DNA of 64,000 nt, taken from positions 177,606 through 241,605 of the forward strand of contig NZ_LMEV01000020.1 in assembly GCF_001426505.1 (NCBI RefSeq), read 5' to 3'. The stretch is from Variovorax sp. Root473. Its GTDB lineage: Bacteria; Pseudomonadota; Gammaproteobacteria; Burkholderiales; Burkholderiaceae_C. The notes below the pieces were generated by a model. That model saw nothing but the letters and a program-made list of their open reading frames with translations, ran no database searches and was not told where the DNA came from. Below, one piece after another: positions 53,531 to 62,116 of this stretch; positions within the stretch are counted from its first letter, which is position 1, and every line of letters begins with the position of its first letter. The position numbers and the translations under genes are program-made.

Positions 53531-54519
53531 GGCTTGGCGCTCCCTGCGGCGCCTTGTGGCGTGATGGCGGCAGCGGCAGCAGCCGTGCGGCGTTTCGTCG
53601 ACAGTGCGGCCAGGCCGCGCGGAGCCCAGAGGGCGACAGCGATCAGCAGCAGGCCCAGCGGCATGTGCCAATGCTCGGTGTGCTGTTTGAGCGCTTCCTC
53701 CAGCACCAGCCAGACCACGGCGCCCACCGGCCCGCCCCAGCTGCGGCCCAGGCCGCCGATGACGACCATCACCACCAGCGTGGCCGACTGCGTCCAGTGC
53801 ATGGTCGCCGGGCTCACGAAGCCGTTGCCGCCGGCCAGCAGCGCGCCGGCCAGGCCGGCAATCGCGCCCGAGATGGCGAAGGCCACGAGCTGCAGACGGA
53901 ACACCGGATAGCCCAGCGCGCGCATGCGCGTCTCGTTGTCTCGGATGCCCATGAGCGCATGGCCGAAGCGCGCCTGCGTGGCGCGATGCAGCCACCACAG
54001 CGCGAGCGCCACCACCACGAGCACCACCCAGTAGAAAGTCGATTCGTTGCCCAGGTCCAGGCCCGGCAGCAGCGTGGGGCGCGACATCAGCGTGTAGCCG
54101 TCGTCGCCGCCGTACTTGCGCAGCGACACGACGACGAAGTACAGCATCTGCGCAAAGGCCAGCGTGGTCATGATGAAGTACACGCCGCGCGTGCGCAGCG
54201 CCACCGTGCCGATCAGCGCGGCAACCACGCCGGCCACCAGCGCGGCCAGCGGCCACAGGATCCAGGCCGACATCACGCCGGCGTCGCTGAGCGCCACCAC
54301 GGTGTAGGCGCCCATGCCGATGAAGCCCGCGTGCCCGAGCGCCACCATGCCGCCGAAGCCGAGGATGAAGTTCAGGCTCGCGGCGGCGAGCGCGACGATG
54401 AGCACGCGCCGCACGAAGCCGATGTAGAAGTCGAGCCCGAACAGCGGCGCGACCAGCGGAAAGGCCGCGAGCGCCACGAGGAGCAGCCCGAGGCCGAAGG
54501 TGCGTGACGAGAATTTCAT
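53527..54519 (-). CDS. ABC transporter permease LivM-type (second system)
   Basis: The 330-residue permease has ASLNFILGFGGMVALGHAGF, GTVALRTRGVYFIMTTLAFA, GIRDNETRMRALGYPVFRLQ and VVIGGLGRSWGGPVGAVVWL. An alanine-rich, basic C-terminal tail follows. Both ends overlap neighbouring genes by 4 bp (livH upstream and livG downstream). Confidence 0.92.
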   Translation of the reverse strand: MKFSSRTFGLGLLLVALAAFPLVAPLFGLDFYIGFVRRVLIVALAAASLNFILGFGGMVALGHAGFIGMGAYTVVALSDAGVMSAWILWPLAALVAGVVAALIGTVALRTRGVYFIMTTLAFAQMLYFVVVSLRKYGGDDGYTLMSRPTLLPGLDLGNESTFYWVVLVVVALALWWLHRATQARFGHALMGIRDNETRMRALGYPVFRLQLVAFAISGAIAGLAGALLAGGNGFVSPATMHWTQSATLVVMVVIGGLGRSWGGPVGAVVWLVLEEALKQHTEHWHMPLGLLLIAVALWAPRGLAALSTKRRTAAAAAAITPQGAAGSAKP

Positions 54520-55436
54520 GCGCGGGCGGAGAAGAGACCCGAGGGCCGGAAGATCAGGACGACGACCATGAGCGCGTACATCGCGACCTCGGCGAACAGC
54601 GGTCCCAGGTCGGCCGCCGTGGCGGGCGGCAGCGTGGCGCGCAGCAGCATCGGCACGAAGGCGCGGCCGATGGTGTCGACCACGCCGACCAGCAGCGCGG
54701 CCACGAAGGCGCCGCGCACCGAGCCGATGCCGCCGATCACCAGCACCACCAGCGCCGGGATCAGGATGGCTTCGCCCATGCCCACCTGCACCGCGACGAT
54801 CGGGCCCATGAGCGCGCCGGCGAGCGCGGCCAGCGCCGCGCCGAGCAGGAACACGCCGTTGAAGATGCGGCCCACGCGCACGCCCATCAGCTCGGCCATC
54901 GGCCTGTCAGATGCGCCTGCGCGCACCCGCATGCCGATGCGCGTGTGGTTCACGAGCACGTACAGCGCCAGCGCCATCAGCACGCCGCCCGCGAGGATCA
55001 CGAGCCGGTACGAGGGGTAGGGCAGGCCGTCCATCAGCTCGACCGGGCCCGAGAGCGCGGCCGGCGTGGGCGCCATGATGGGCGAGGGGCCCCAGATCAT
55101 CTTGACGATGTCGTCGGCCACCAGGATCACGCCGAAGGTGGCGAGCACCTGCGCCAGGTGGTCGCGCTTGTAGAGGCGGCGCATCAGCAGCACCTCGATG
55201 AGCAGCGCCACGACCACGGTGACGAGCACCGCGACGACGATGGCGGCGGCGAACGAGCCCGTGCGCGTGTGCGCCTCGGCCGCCACATAGGCGCCGGCCA
55301 TGAACAGCGAGCCGTGCGCGAGGTTCAGCACGTCCATGATGCCGAACACCAGCGTGAGGCCCGCCGCCAGAAGAAAGAGCATCAGGCCGTAGCCGATGCC
55401 GTTGAGCAATTGCTCGAGGACGAGGATGCCGCTCAT
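54516..55436 (-). CDS. ABC transporter permease LivH-type (second system)
   Basis: The 306-residue permease has the LivH blocks LTLVFGIMDVLNLAHGSLFM, GVRVGRIFNGVFLLGAALAA and LVIGGIGSVRGAFVAALLVG. It is placed 16 bp after the binding-protein stop and overlaps livM by 4 bp. Confidence 0.92.
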   Translation of the reverse strand: MSGILVLEQLLNGIGYGLMLFLLAAGLTLVFGIMDVLNLAHGSLFMAGAYVAAEAHTRTGSFAAAIVVAVLVTVVVALLIEVLLMRRLYKRDHLAQVLATFGVILVADDIVKMIWGPSPIMAPTPAALSGPVELMDGLPYPSYRLVILAGGVLMALALYVLVNHTRIGMRVRAGASDRPMAELMGVRVGRIFNGVFLLGAALAALAGALMGPIVAVQVGMGEAILIPALVVLVIGGIGSVRGAFVAALLVGVVDTIGRAFVPMLLRATLPPATAADLGPLFAEVAMYALMVVVLIFRPSGLFSARA

Positions 55437-55452
55437 GAAAGGACGCGCGGCA

Positions 55453-56658
55453 TCACTTCATGTTGCACTTGGCGGCGTAGCTGTCGCCGTAGTTCGTCAG
55501 CACGGTGTTGATCAGCTTGTTCGTCACCTTGCCTTGTGCGTCCTTGCCGATCACGCGCAGGTAGAAGTTCTCGATGGGGAAGTGGTTGTTCGCGTACTTG
55601 AAGGTGCCGCGCGTCGAGGCGTAGCTGGCCTTCTTCAGGGCGGCGACCACGGCCTCGCGGTTCTGCGCGTTGCCGCCGGCCTGTTTCACGGCGGCGTCCA
55701 TCGCGAGGATCGCGTCATAGGCCTGCGCGGCGTACACCGACGGGTAGCGGCCGTTGTATTCCTTGCGGAACGCAGCCACGAAGGCCTTGTTGGCGGCGTT
55801 GTCCAGGTCGTGCGCCCAGTGCGATGTGTTGAACAGGCCGAGCATGGGCTCACCCACGGCGCCGATCACGTCCTCGTCGGCCGAGAAGCCGCTGGTGACG
55901 AGCGTGATGTCCTTGGACAGGCCCGCGCCCACGAACTGCTTGATGAAGTTGATGCCCATCGCGCCGGGCAGGAAGAAGTAGATCGAGTCGGGCTTGGCCG
56001 CGCGCAGCTGCGCGAGTTCGGCGGCGTAGTCGATCTGGCCCAGCTTGGTGTACAGCTCGTCGGCCACCTGGCCCTTGAACTGGCGCTTGAAGCCGCCGAG
56101 CGCGTCCTTGCCCGCCGGGTAGTTGGGGGCGATCAGCACGATCTTCTTGAAGGCGCGGTCCTGTGCGAACTTGCCGGCGGCCTCGTGAAACTGGTCGTTC
56201 TGGTAGGCGGTGCCGAAGAAATAAGGGCTGCACTGCGCGCCCGCGAACTGGCTCGGGCCGGCATTGGCCGAGAGGTAGGGCACCTTGGCGTTGAACAGCG
56301 TCGGGCCCACGGCCAGTGCCACGTTGGAGCCGATGGGGCCGCTGAAGATGTCGATCTTGTCGCGCTGGATCATGCGGTCGACCAGCTGCTTGGCCTGGTC
56401 GGGGCTGCCGGCCATGTCGGCCTGCACGAATTCGACGTCCTGCCCGCCGAGCTTGCCGTTCAGTTGCTTGATGCCGAGTGCAAAACCGTCGCGTGCCTCG
56501 GCGCCCAAAGCCGCGAAAGGCCCCGAAATATCAAGGGCCAAACCGACCTTGACCGGTGCGGCGATGGCCGACACCGAGGCGCCGAGGGCAGCGCCGCACA
56601 GCAGCAGCGAGAGCAGGGTGCGCGGCAGCGCGGGCGATTTCAGGAACGTGGGGCGCAT
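55453..56658 (-). CDS. Liv-type ABC transporter substrate-binding protein (second system)
   Basis: The 401-residue product has a signal peptide (cleavage near VSAIA) and a LivK/AmiC-type fold (VKVGLALDISGPFAALGAEA, SANAGPSQFAGAQCSPYFFG, IAPNYPAGKDALGGFKRQFK). It is the first gene of a complete five-gene importer. A strong consensus-like promoter (TTGACA, 16 bp, TAAAGT) lies 54-81 bp upstream. The ligand is unknown; members often bind aromatic or branched acids. Confidence 0.91.
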   Translation of the reverse strand: MRPTFLKSPALPRTLLSLLLCGAALGASVSAIAAPVKVGLALDISGPFAALGAEARDGFALGIKQLNGKLGGQDVEFVQADMAGSPDQAKQLVDRMIQRDKIDIFSGPIGSNVALAVGPTLFNAKVPYLSANAGPSQFAGAQCSPYFFGTAYQNDQFHEAAGKFAQDRAFKKIVLIAPNYPAGKDALGGFKRQFKGQVADELYTKLGQIDYAAELAQLRAAKPDSIYFFLPGAMGINFIKQFVGAGLSKDITLVTSGFSADEDVIGAVGEPMLGLFNTSHWAHDLDNAANKAFVAAFRKEYNGRYPSVYAAQAYDAILAMDAAVKQAGGNAQNREAVVAALKKASYASTRGTFKYANNHFPIENFYLRVIGKDAQGKVTNKLINTVLTNYGDSYAAKCNMK

Positions 56659-56711
56659 CGGGTTCTCCGGCTAGGGAAGGGTTGAGACAACTGAACTGTT
56701 GATAGTTAAAT

Positions 56712-56739
56712 ACTTTAGCCGTAAACAATTCGGTGTCAA
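56712..56739 (-). promoter_or_regulatory. Sigma70-type promoter of the second Liv operon
   Basis: On the minus strand TTGACA (56739-56734) and TAAAGT (56717-56712) are separated by 16 bp in an AT-rich patch. The transcription start would fall about 45 bp upstream of the binding-protein gene. Confidence 0.65.
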
Positions 56740-56816
56740 CGGTACTAGCACGAATGGTGCCAGTGAACCGTGTCGCTTCCGCCGCGCCGAGCCCTTGCCG
56801 GAGGGGTTCGCCAACG

Positions 56817-57056
56817 TCAACCAAACGGGCTTGCCGTGGCGAACCAGAGGCCGATGCCGGTCGCGATGATGAAGGCCCCGTCGGTCACGCCCGCGACCAG
56901 GAAGAACTTGGTCTGCAGCGTGTCGACCAGCTCGGGCTGGCGTGTCGTGCCTTCGAGGAACTTCTGGCCCACCAGCGCGATGCCGAGGCATGAACCGAGT
57001 GCGGCAATGCCGATCAGCAGGGCGACGGCGAGCGGGAGGATGTCGAGGCCGGTCAT
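56817..57056 (-). CDS. Orphan F0F1 ATP synthase subunit c-like protein
   Basis: The 79-residue product has two membrane helices joined by the c-subunit loop RQPEL (39-43). The first helix carries the glycine pattern IGIAALGSCLGIALVG; the second has the proton-carrying carboxylate Asp59 in VAGVTDGAF, equivalent to Asp61 of E. coli AtpE. The loop TTRQPELVDTLQTKFF is nearly that of Burkholderiales AtpE. No other atp genes are near, so this is likely a second copy outside the normal atp operon. AGGAG lies before the ATG at 57056; an in-frame upstream extension lacks conservation. Confidence 0.85.
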   Translation of the reverse strand: MTGLDILPLAVALLIGIAALGSCLGIALVGQKFLEGTTRQPELVDTLQTKFFLVAGVTDGAFIIATGIGLWFATASPFG

Positions 57057-57147
57057 GGTTTTTTCTCCTGGGGTTGATGAATCGATGGACCCACTGTTCC
57101 AGAACGGGTGCATCGAATCCATGACGCAGGAGGTCATGCACCGGACG

Positions 57148-57176
57148 AAAAAAAGCCGGCCGTCGAAACGGCCGGC
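57148..57176 (-). terminator. Intrinsic terminator of the large secreted protein gene
   Basis: Perfect 9-bp stem GCCGGCCGT-CGAA-ACGGCCGGC (57155-57176). On the minus strand it is followed by seven T residues. It lies 27 bp after the stop codon at 57203. Confidence 0.93.
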
Positions 57177-57202
57177 CGGGGGTCAGGCGCGAAGCGGGGT
57201 GC

Positions 57203-60200
57203 TTACGGCAGCTGGGTCCAGTTCTGGTTGTTGCCGCCGTTGCAGGTCCAGGTGATGAGTGCCGTGTCCTGCGTGGTCGAGGCGTTCGGCACGTCCAGGC
57301 ACGAACCCGAGGCGCGGTTGCGCAGCGTGCCGCCCACGAGGCTCCACTGCGCCGTGTTGCCCGTCGAGCAGGCCACCTGCACCACCGCCGCGTTCGTGGT
57401 CGCCGTGCCGCTCTGCGCCAGGCACAGGCCGCTGTGCTCGGCGATGAACTGCACGTAGCCGCCCGTGATCGGCGTCATCGTGAACTTCTCGTTGCCCGCG
57501 TTGCCGCACGGCCACTGCACCGCCGTCGCGCCGCTGGCGGTCGAGGCGCCCTTGATGTTCACGCACATCGTCGGGTTGAGGTCGGAGCGCAGCCGCGTGA
57601 CCACCGCCGGCGCGGTGTCCAGCGAGCGCACGTACTCGCGCAGGGCCACCACGTCGTTCGCCGGCAGGCTGGAGGCATTGCCGTGGCCGCCCGCGAGCAG
57701 GTCCTGCAGCGTGGCCGCCTGGCCGTTGTGGAAGAACGCGGTGGTGTTCCAGGTGCCCGACAGGGTCGGGGTGTCGAAGCCCACGCCCGCCAGCGGCTGG
57801 TTGCTGCCCTTGCCCGACGAGGCCTGGATCGTGCCCACGTCGTGCCGCAGGCCGTCGCGGAAGGTGGCGCCCGTGTGGCAGGTGGCGCACTGGGCCGTGT
57901 TGAACACGGTCTGTCCGCGCACCGCGTCCACGCTCAGGCTGCCGTCCGCGGCGCGGGCCGGGCTGCGCATGTACTTGTTGAGCGAGCCCAGGTACACGGC
58001 CAGGTCGTCCAGTTGCGCGTTCCTGCCGGCCTTGGGCGTGCCCAGCGGGTTCGACGTGGCCGCGAAGTCGGCGTTGCTCAGGAAGCCGGTGCCGCCGAAT
58101 TCGTTGCGGATGTCGTGCTCGAAGTCCTGCACTTCGTCGAAGTTGGCGGTCCAGTGCAGCTTGCCGTGGCTGGTGCCGCGCCGCCCTTGCAGGCTGATGG
58201 TGCGGCGCAGGCCCTCGCCGCGCTGCGTGAAGTCCCACACCATGCCGTCGTCGCCGCCGTCCGCGTGGCAGCTCGCGCAGGAGATGTAGTTGTCCTTGCT
58301 CATGCGCCGGTCGGCCGCGTTGTAGAACACCTGCTTGCCGCGCAGTGCGGCGGCGGCCATCGGTTCCTGCGCCACCGTGCCCACGTTGCCCAGGAAGATC
58401 GCCGCGTTGGTCTCGGCCGACAGCACCTGCGCCACGTCGTGCACCGACACCGAGCGCGCCAGGAAGTTGTTCACGAACAACCGCTTGCGCGCCGCATCGA
58501 GGTACAGGCCGTGCGGGGCGCTGCTGGCGTTGATCTCGCCGCGCACCGCGCGGGTGTAGCTGTCGACGATGGCGACGCGGTTGCCTTCCATCTGCGCCAC
58601 GAACAGGTAGTCGCCGGCGGGCGAATACAGCGCGGCGCGCGCGGGGGCGCGGTCGTCGAAGTCGATCTGTTCGGCGAACACCTCGGCGGCGGCCTGCAGG
58701 TTCACCTGCGACAGGATGGAGCGCACCGTCTGGTCATGCGGCAGGTCGGTGCCATCGCGGAAGCGGCCGCGCACGATGTTGTCCTTCTTCGAAGGCAGCA
58801 CGGCACGCGAAGCGTCGGGCGAGATCACCACCTGGCTCAGGTAGTTGGCCACGCCGCGTGCGCGGCTCTCGGTGTCGACGGTCGTGGTGTCGACCGGCAG
58901 CGCGATGGTCTGCAGCGCGGTCATCGACTGCAGGTTCACCTTGTGCAGCTGGCCGCCCGTCATCTTCGACTTGAAGCGCGTGACGTAGGCCACCTGCGAG
59001 TCGGCGGCCACGGCGATGCCGCGCACGCCGCCCTCGAGCGCCAGCGCGCCGGTGGTGGCGCCGCTGCTAGGGTCGAAGCTCATGAGCACCGACTTGCTTT
59101 CGAGCGTGAGCAGGCCCTTGGCGCCGTTGGGCGTGAAGGCCACGCCGTACGGGCCGCTGCCGTAGGCCAGCGGGATCGACACCGACTGCGAGCCGTCGGC
59201 GGCGTTGAGCGCCACCAGCTTGTCCTCGCCCTGCACCGCGACCCAGATGCGGCCGTCGGGGCCGACGGCCAGCGTCTTGGCCTCGTCGCCGACGCGCACT
59301 TCCCAGAGCTTGGCGAGAGTCTGCGCGTCGATGGCGGCCACCGTGCCGCTGTCGGGGTTCACCGAGTACACCCGGCTCGCATCGCCCGCGATGTTGGTCG
59401 TGTGCGTGGGCGCGGTCGCGGTGACCGGCGCGATGATGGTCACGTTGTAGGTGTAGTAGGTCTCGCGGCCGCTGCTGTCCTTCACCGTCAGGGTCACCGT
59501 GTAGTGGCCCGGGGTGGTGTAGGTGTAGCTGGTGTTCGGTACCGACGAGAACGCCGTTTGCGTGCCGTTGCCGAAGTTCCAGCGGAACTGCACGCCGGTG
59601 GCGCCGAGCGTCGCGGGGTTGAACGTCAGCTGGCCGTTGACCAGCTTGGGCCCCGCGCCCAGGCCCGGGTCGCCGATGATGGCCTGGCCGCGCAGCGTGT
59701 CCACCTCGGTCTGGCCGAGCACGCGGCCGTACACGCGCACCTCGGCCAGCGTGCCCTTGAACAGTGCGGCGTTGCCCTGGATCTGCCCCATGACCTGGAA
59801 CTTGTTCGACAGGCCCTTGGTGCCGGTCGGCCCGGTCGACGTGGTCTTCACGCCATCGACATACACCGCCTGCGCGCCCGAGGCCGCGTCGCGCGTGAGC
59901 ACGACGTGGTGCCAGTTGCCGTCGTTGACGGCCGCGGTGGAGGCGGTGCCACCGTCATTGCCCACCGAGAGCTTGATGCGCCCGCCGCTGTCCAGCCAAC
60001 CCCAGAACACGTCGTCGGTGCCGGCTGACTGGTCGCGCCCGAAGATGCCGGGTGCGGTCCACGAGCTGGCGCTGCCCGCCTGCGTGGTCTTCATGTAGAA
60101 GCTCAGCGAGGCCGTGCCGCCCAGTGCAGTGGCCACGGTGTCGTTCTTCAGCGGCACGCCCGCGGTGCGGTTCGCGAAGTTCAGGCCGATGCTCTCGAAC

Positions 60201-61924
60201 GCGTCGCCGGTGGCGGGCGTGCCGTTGTTGGCACCGATCGGGTCGTTCAGGTTGCCCGTGAGCGGCCAGTGGTGCATCAGGTTGATGTCGCTGGCGTTGC
60301 CGGTGTTGAAGGTTGCGCGATAGTCGGCGGCGATGGCGTTGCCCGCATAGTCCGTCACGCCGTTGGCCGGCAGGAACACCTCGTAGCTCGTGCCCGGTTG
60401 CAGTGGCTGCGCGGGGTGGAAGTTGACGATGCCCAGCTGCACGCTGTAGGTGCCTGCCAGCGTGTTGCCGCCCACCGGACGCACGATGAAGGTGTTGCTG
60501 TTCACGCTCTCGGGCCGGATGCTGTCGGTCATGCCCAGGCCGATGCGCGAGGTCAGGGCCTGCTGCCTCGCACCGTTGGCGGGCGAGACCTGCTTCACTT
60601 CAGGCTTGCTCGTGTCGGGCTCTACCGCGTGCACGACGAAGCCGCTGCCCGAGCCGTGGTCGTTGCCCACGAAGACGAGGTTGCCGAACATCGCGACCTG
60701 GCCGTTGTCCGAGTGCGAGAAGTTCGGGTCGTCCTCGCGCAGGATGCTGCCGCGGCCCACCTCCACGTGGTTGAGCGGGTTGCTCACGTCCACTTTGTGG
60801 ATGCGGGTCTGCGCGCCTTGAATGACGTAGTGGTCCTGCGTGGCGCAGTACAGCTGTTCGTCGATGACGAGCCGGTTGTCCTCGGCCACGAAGCGCGAGC
60901 GGTCGCTCAGGTCGTAGCTGTACATCTTGGCGCCGCTGCCGCGTGCGGAGGTGTGCACGGTCTTGCCGTCGAAGCAGGTCGCGTAATAGAACGGCGTGGC
61001 GCCGGCGATCGAATCGAGCACCTTGGGGTTGAGTGGATCGGAGATGTCCAGGCTCGCGAAACCGCCGGTGCTTTCCATCGCGGTCAGCACCATGTGGTTG
61101 CCCATCGTGAAGATCGGACCGATTCGGAAGCCGCCGAGTTCACCGGTGGGCACCGGGTTGGGCTTGCCTGCGCCGCGGTTGGCGATCACCGCGTTCGCGG
61201 GATCGGTCGCATCGACGATGAACATGCCGCGGCCCGCCGAGGCCACGTACAGATAGGGTGCCTGCCACCAGAGCTGCCAGGCCACGTTCTCGTAGTCGCC
61301 GGCGTTGACGCCGGGCAGCGCCAGCTTCTTCACCTGCTTGATGTCGTTGATGTCGGTGAAGTCCCAGAACTCGACGCCGTTGATGCTGGGCAGCACCACG
61401 TAGGTCTTGCCGCCGATCTTCGCTGTGCCGAAGGAGTGCGTCTCGCGGAACTCCTTGGTGCGGCCTCCTGAAGCGTCATCGGGCTCGTAGATCTTCTTCA
61501 CGAGCTGGATCTGGCGCGGGTTCGACACGTCGTACAGCAGGAAGCCGCCGGGGCCGAGGCCGCTGTCGGGTGCGAAGGAGGTGAGGAAGTAGCCGTTGAC
61601 CATGATGCCGGCGTTCATGCCGTAGTCCTTGCGGCCCGGGTACGTGGCGGGCACCTCGCGCGATTCGTAGGCGCTGCTGTGCGCCGGGTCGAGCGGGTGG
61701 TTGGGGCTGGTGATCATCGACACCGGCTTGAACAGCTCCGCCGAGGTGTAGGTGAGGTTGCCCAGGCCCGGACCCTGCAGGGGCAGCGGGTCGGCCACGG
61801 CCGCCGAGACCGCTGAAGCCATGTTGTTGAGGGTCGTCATCGGACTGACCCCCGTGATCGCCGCATGCGTCAGCAATGTGACGCACGGCACCATCAACGC
61901 CATCAGGAAATACCGGATCTTCAT
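57203..61924 (-). CDS. Large secreted modular di-haem protein: LVIVD/propeller, Ig-like, LamG, PKD, YncE-like propeller, MauG-like haem and ricin lectin modules
   Basis: The 1573-residue product has a signal peptide (MKIRYFLMALMVPCVTLLTH). In order I see: LVIVD-like propeller repeats (about 60-435; GGFLLYDVSNPRQIQLVKKI, FIVDATDPANAV); a Big_5 Ig-like domain (436-540); a LamG-like fold (545-742; LMHHWPLTGNLNDPIGANNG, NWHHVVLTRD); a PKD domain (752-832; FRWNFGNGTQ, YTYTTPGHYTVTLTVKD); a YncE-like propeller (838-1168); a di-haem module with C1216-A-S-C-H1220 and C1346-A-T-C-H1350 as in MauG/cytochrome c peroxidases; and a ricin-type trefoil (1442-1573; cysteine pairs 1454/1473, 1501/1519, 1542/1561 and QxW-type motifs). 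It is exported. The haems suggest electron transfer or peroxidase-like oxidation, and the lectin suggests glycan binding. GGAGG precedes the ATG at 61924. Confidence 0.9.
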   Translation of the reverse strand: MKIRYFLMALMVPCVTLLTHAAITGVSPMTTLNNMASAVSAAVADPLPLQGPGLGNLTYTSAELFKPVSMITSPNHPLDPAHSSAYESREVPATYPGRKDYGMNAGIMVNGYFLTSFAPDSGLGPGGFLLYDVSNPRQIQLVKKIYEPDDASGGRTKEFRETHSFGTAKIGGKTYVVLPSINGVEFWDFTDINDIKQVKKLALPGVNAGDYENVAWQLWWQAPYLYVASAGRGMFIVDATDPANAVIANRGAGKPNPVPTGELGGFRIGPIFTMGNHMVLTAMESTGGFASLDISDPLNPKVLDSIAGATPFYYATCFDGKTVHTSARGSGAKMYSYDLSDRSRFVAEDNRLVIDEQLYCATQDHYVIQGAQTRIHKVDVSNPLNHVEVGRGSILREDDPNFSHSDNGQVAMFGNLVFVGNDHGSGSGFVVHAVEPDTSKPEVKQVSPANGARQQALTSRIGLGMTDSIRPESVNSNTFIVRPVGGNTLAGTYSVQLGIVNFHPAQPLQPGTSYEVFLPANGVTDYAGNAIAADYRATFNTGNASDINLMHHWPLTGNLNDPIGANNGTPATGDAFESIGLNFANRTAGVPLKNDTVATALGGTASLSFYMKTTQAGSASSWTAPGIFGRDQSAGTDDVFWGWLDSGGRIKLSVGNDGGTASTAAVNDGNWHHVVLTRDAASGAQAVYVDGVKTTSTGPTGTKGLSNKFQVMGQIQGNAALFKGTLAEVRVYGRVLGQTEVDTLRGQAIIGDPGLGAGPKLVNGQLTFNPATLGATGVQFRWNFGNGTQTAFSSVPNTSYTYTTPGHYTVTLTVKDSSGRETYYTYNVTIIAPVTATAPTHTTNIAGDASRVYSVNPDSGTVAAIDAQTLAKLWEVRVGDEAKTLAVGPDGRIWVAVQGEDKLVALNAADGSQSVSIPLAYGSGPYGVAFTPNGAKGLLTLESKSVLMSFDPSSGATTGALALEGGVRGIAVAADSQVAYVTRFKSKMTGGQLHKVNLQSMTALQTIALPVDTTTVDTESRARGVANYLSQVVISPDASRAVLPSKKDNIVRGRFRDGTDLPHDQTVRSILSQVNLQAAAEVFAEQIDFDDRAPARAALYSPAGDYLFVAQMEGNRVAIVDSYTRAVRGEINASSAPHGLYLDAARKRLFVNNFLARSVSVHDVAQVLSAETNAAIFLGNVGTVAQEPMAAAALRGKQVFYNAADRRMSKDNYISCASCHADGGDDGMVWDFTQRGEGLRRTISLQGRRGTSHGKLHWTANFDEVQDFEHDIRNEFGGTGFLSNADFAATSNPLGTPKAGRNAQLDDLAVYLGSLNKYMRSPARAADGSLSVDAVRGQTVFNTAQCATCHTGATFRDGLRHDVGTIQASSGKGSNQPLAGVGFDTPTLSGTWNTTAFFHNGQAATLQDLLAGGHGNASSLPANDVVALREYVRSLDTAPAVVTRLRSDLNPTMCVNIKGASTASGATAVQWPCGNAGNEKFTMTPITGGYVQFIAEHSGLCLAQSGTATTNAAVVQVACSTGNTAQWSLVGGTLRNRASGSCLDVPNASTTQDTALITWTCNGGNNQNWTQLP

Positions 61925-62029
61925 CGTCGCCTCCAGGTTGTTTGAAGTTCGCAGGAACCCTCTTGTCCTTCGGTTCACTCGATTCGCTCGGTCGCTCTGA
62001 ATGCAAAGTGCACGCGCAGGCGCACCCCC

Positions 62030-62055
62030 GGCGGGCAATGCGTGCGTTGCCCGCC
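62030..62055. other. Perfect hairpin between the aldolase and large secreted protein genes
   Basis: GGCGGGCAA and TTGCCCGCC form a 9-bp stem with an 8-nt loop, in the 192-bp gap between the aldolase stop and the large gene start. There is no U-tract, so it is not a standard terminator. It may still end or stabilise the aldolase transcript, or act as a protein site. Confidence 0.5.
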
Positions 62056-62116
62056 GTACAGCTTCTTTCTCTCTTGCGCTCCCGGTCCTCCTCGCGGAGG
62101 CGTCAGTGCGGCGTGG

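Noticed and set aside
56762-56815. A fifth, partial copy of the dispersed repeat
   Set aside because: Only short words (GTGTCGCTTCCG, GTTCGCCAACG) are similar and their order does not follow the repeat.
56817-57056. c-subunit of an N-type sodium ATPase
   Set aside because: The surrounding genes lack any other N-ATPase subunit, and the loop and helix sequence are closer to the ordinary beta-proteobacterial AtpE.
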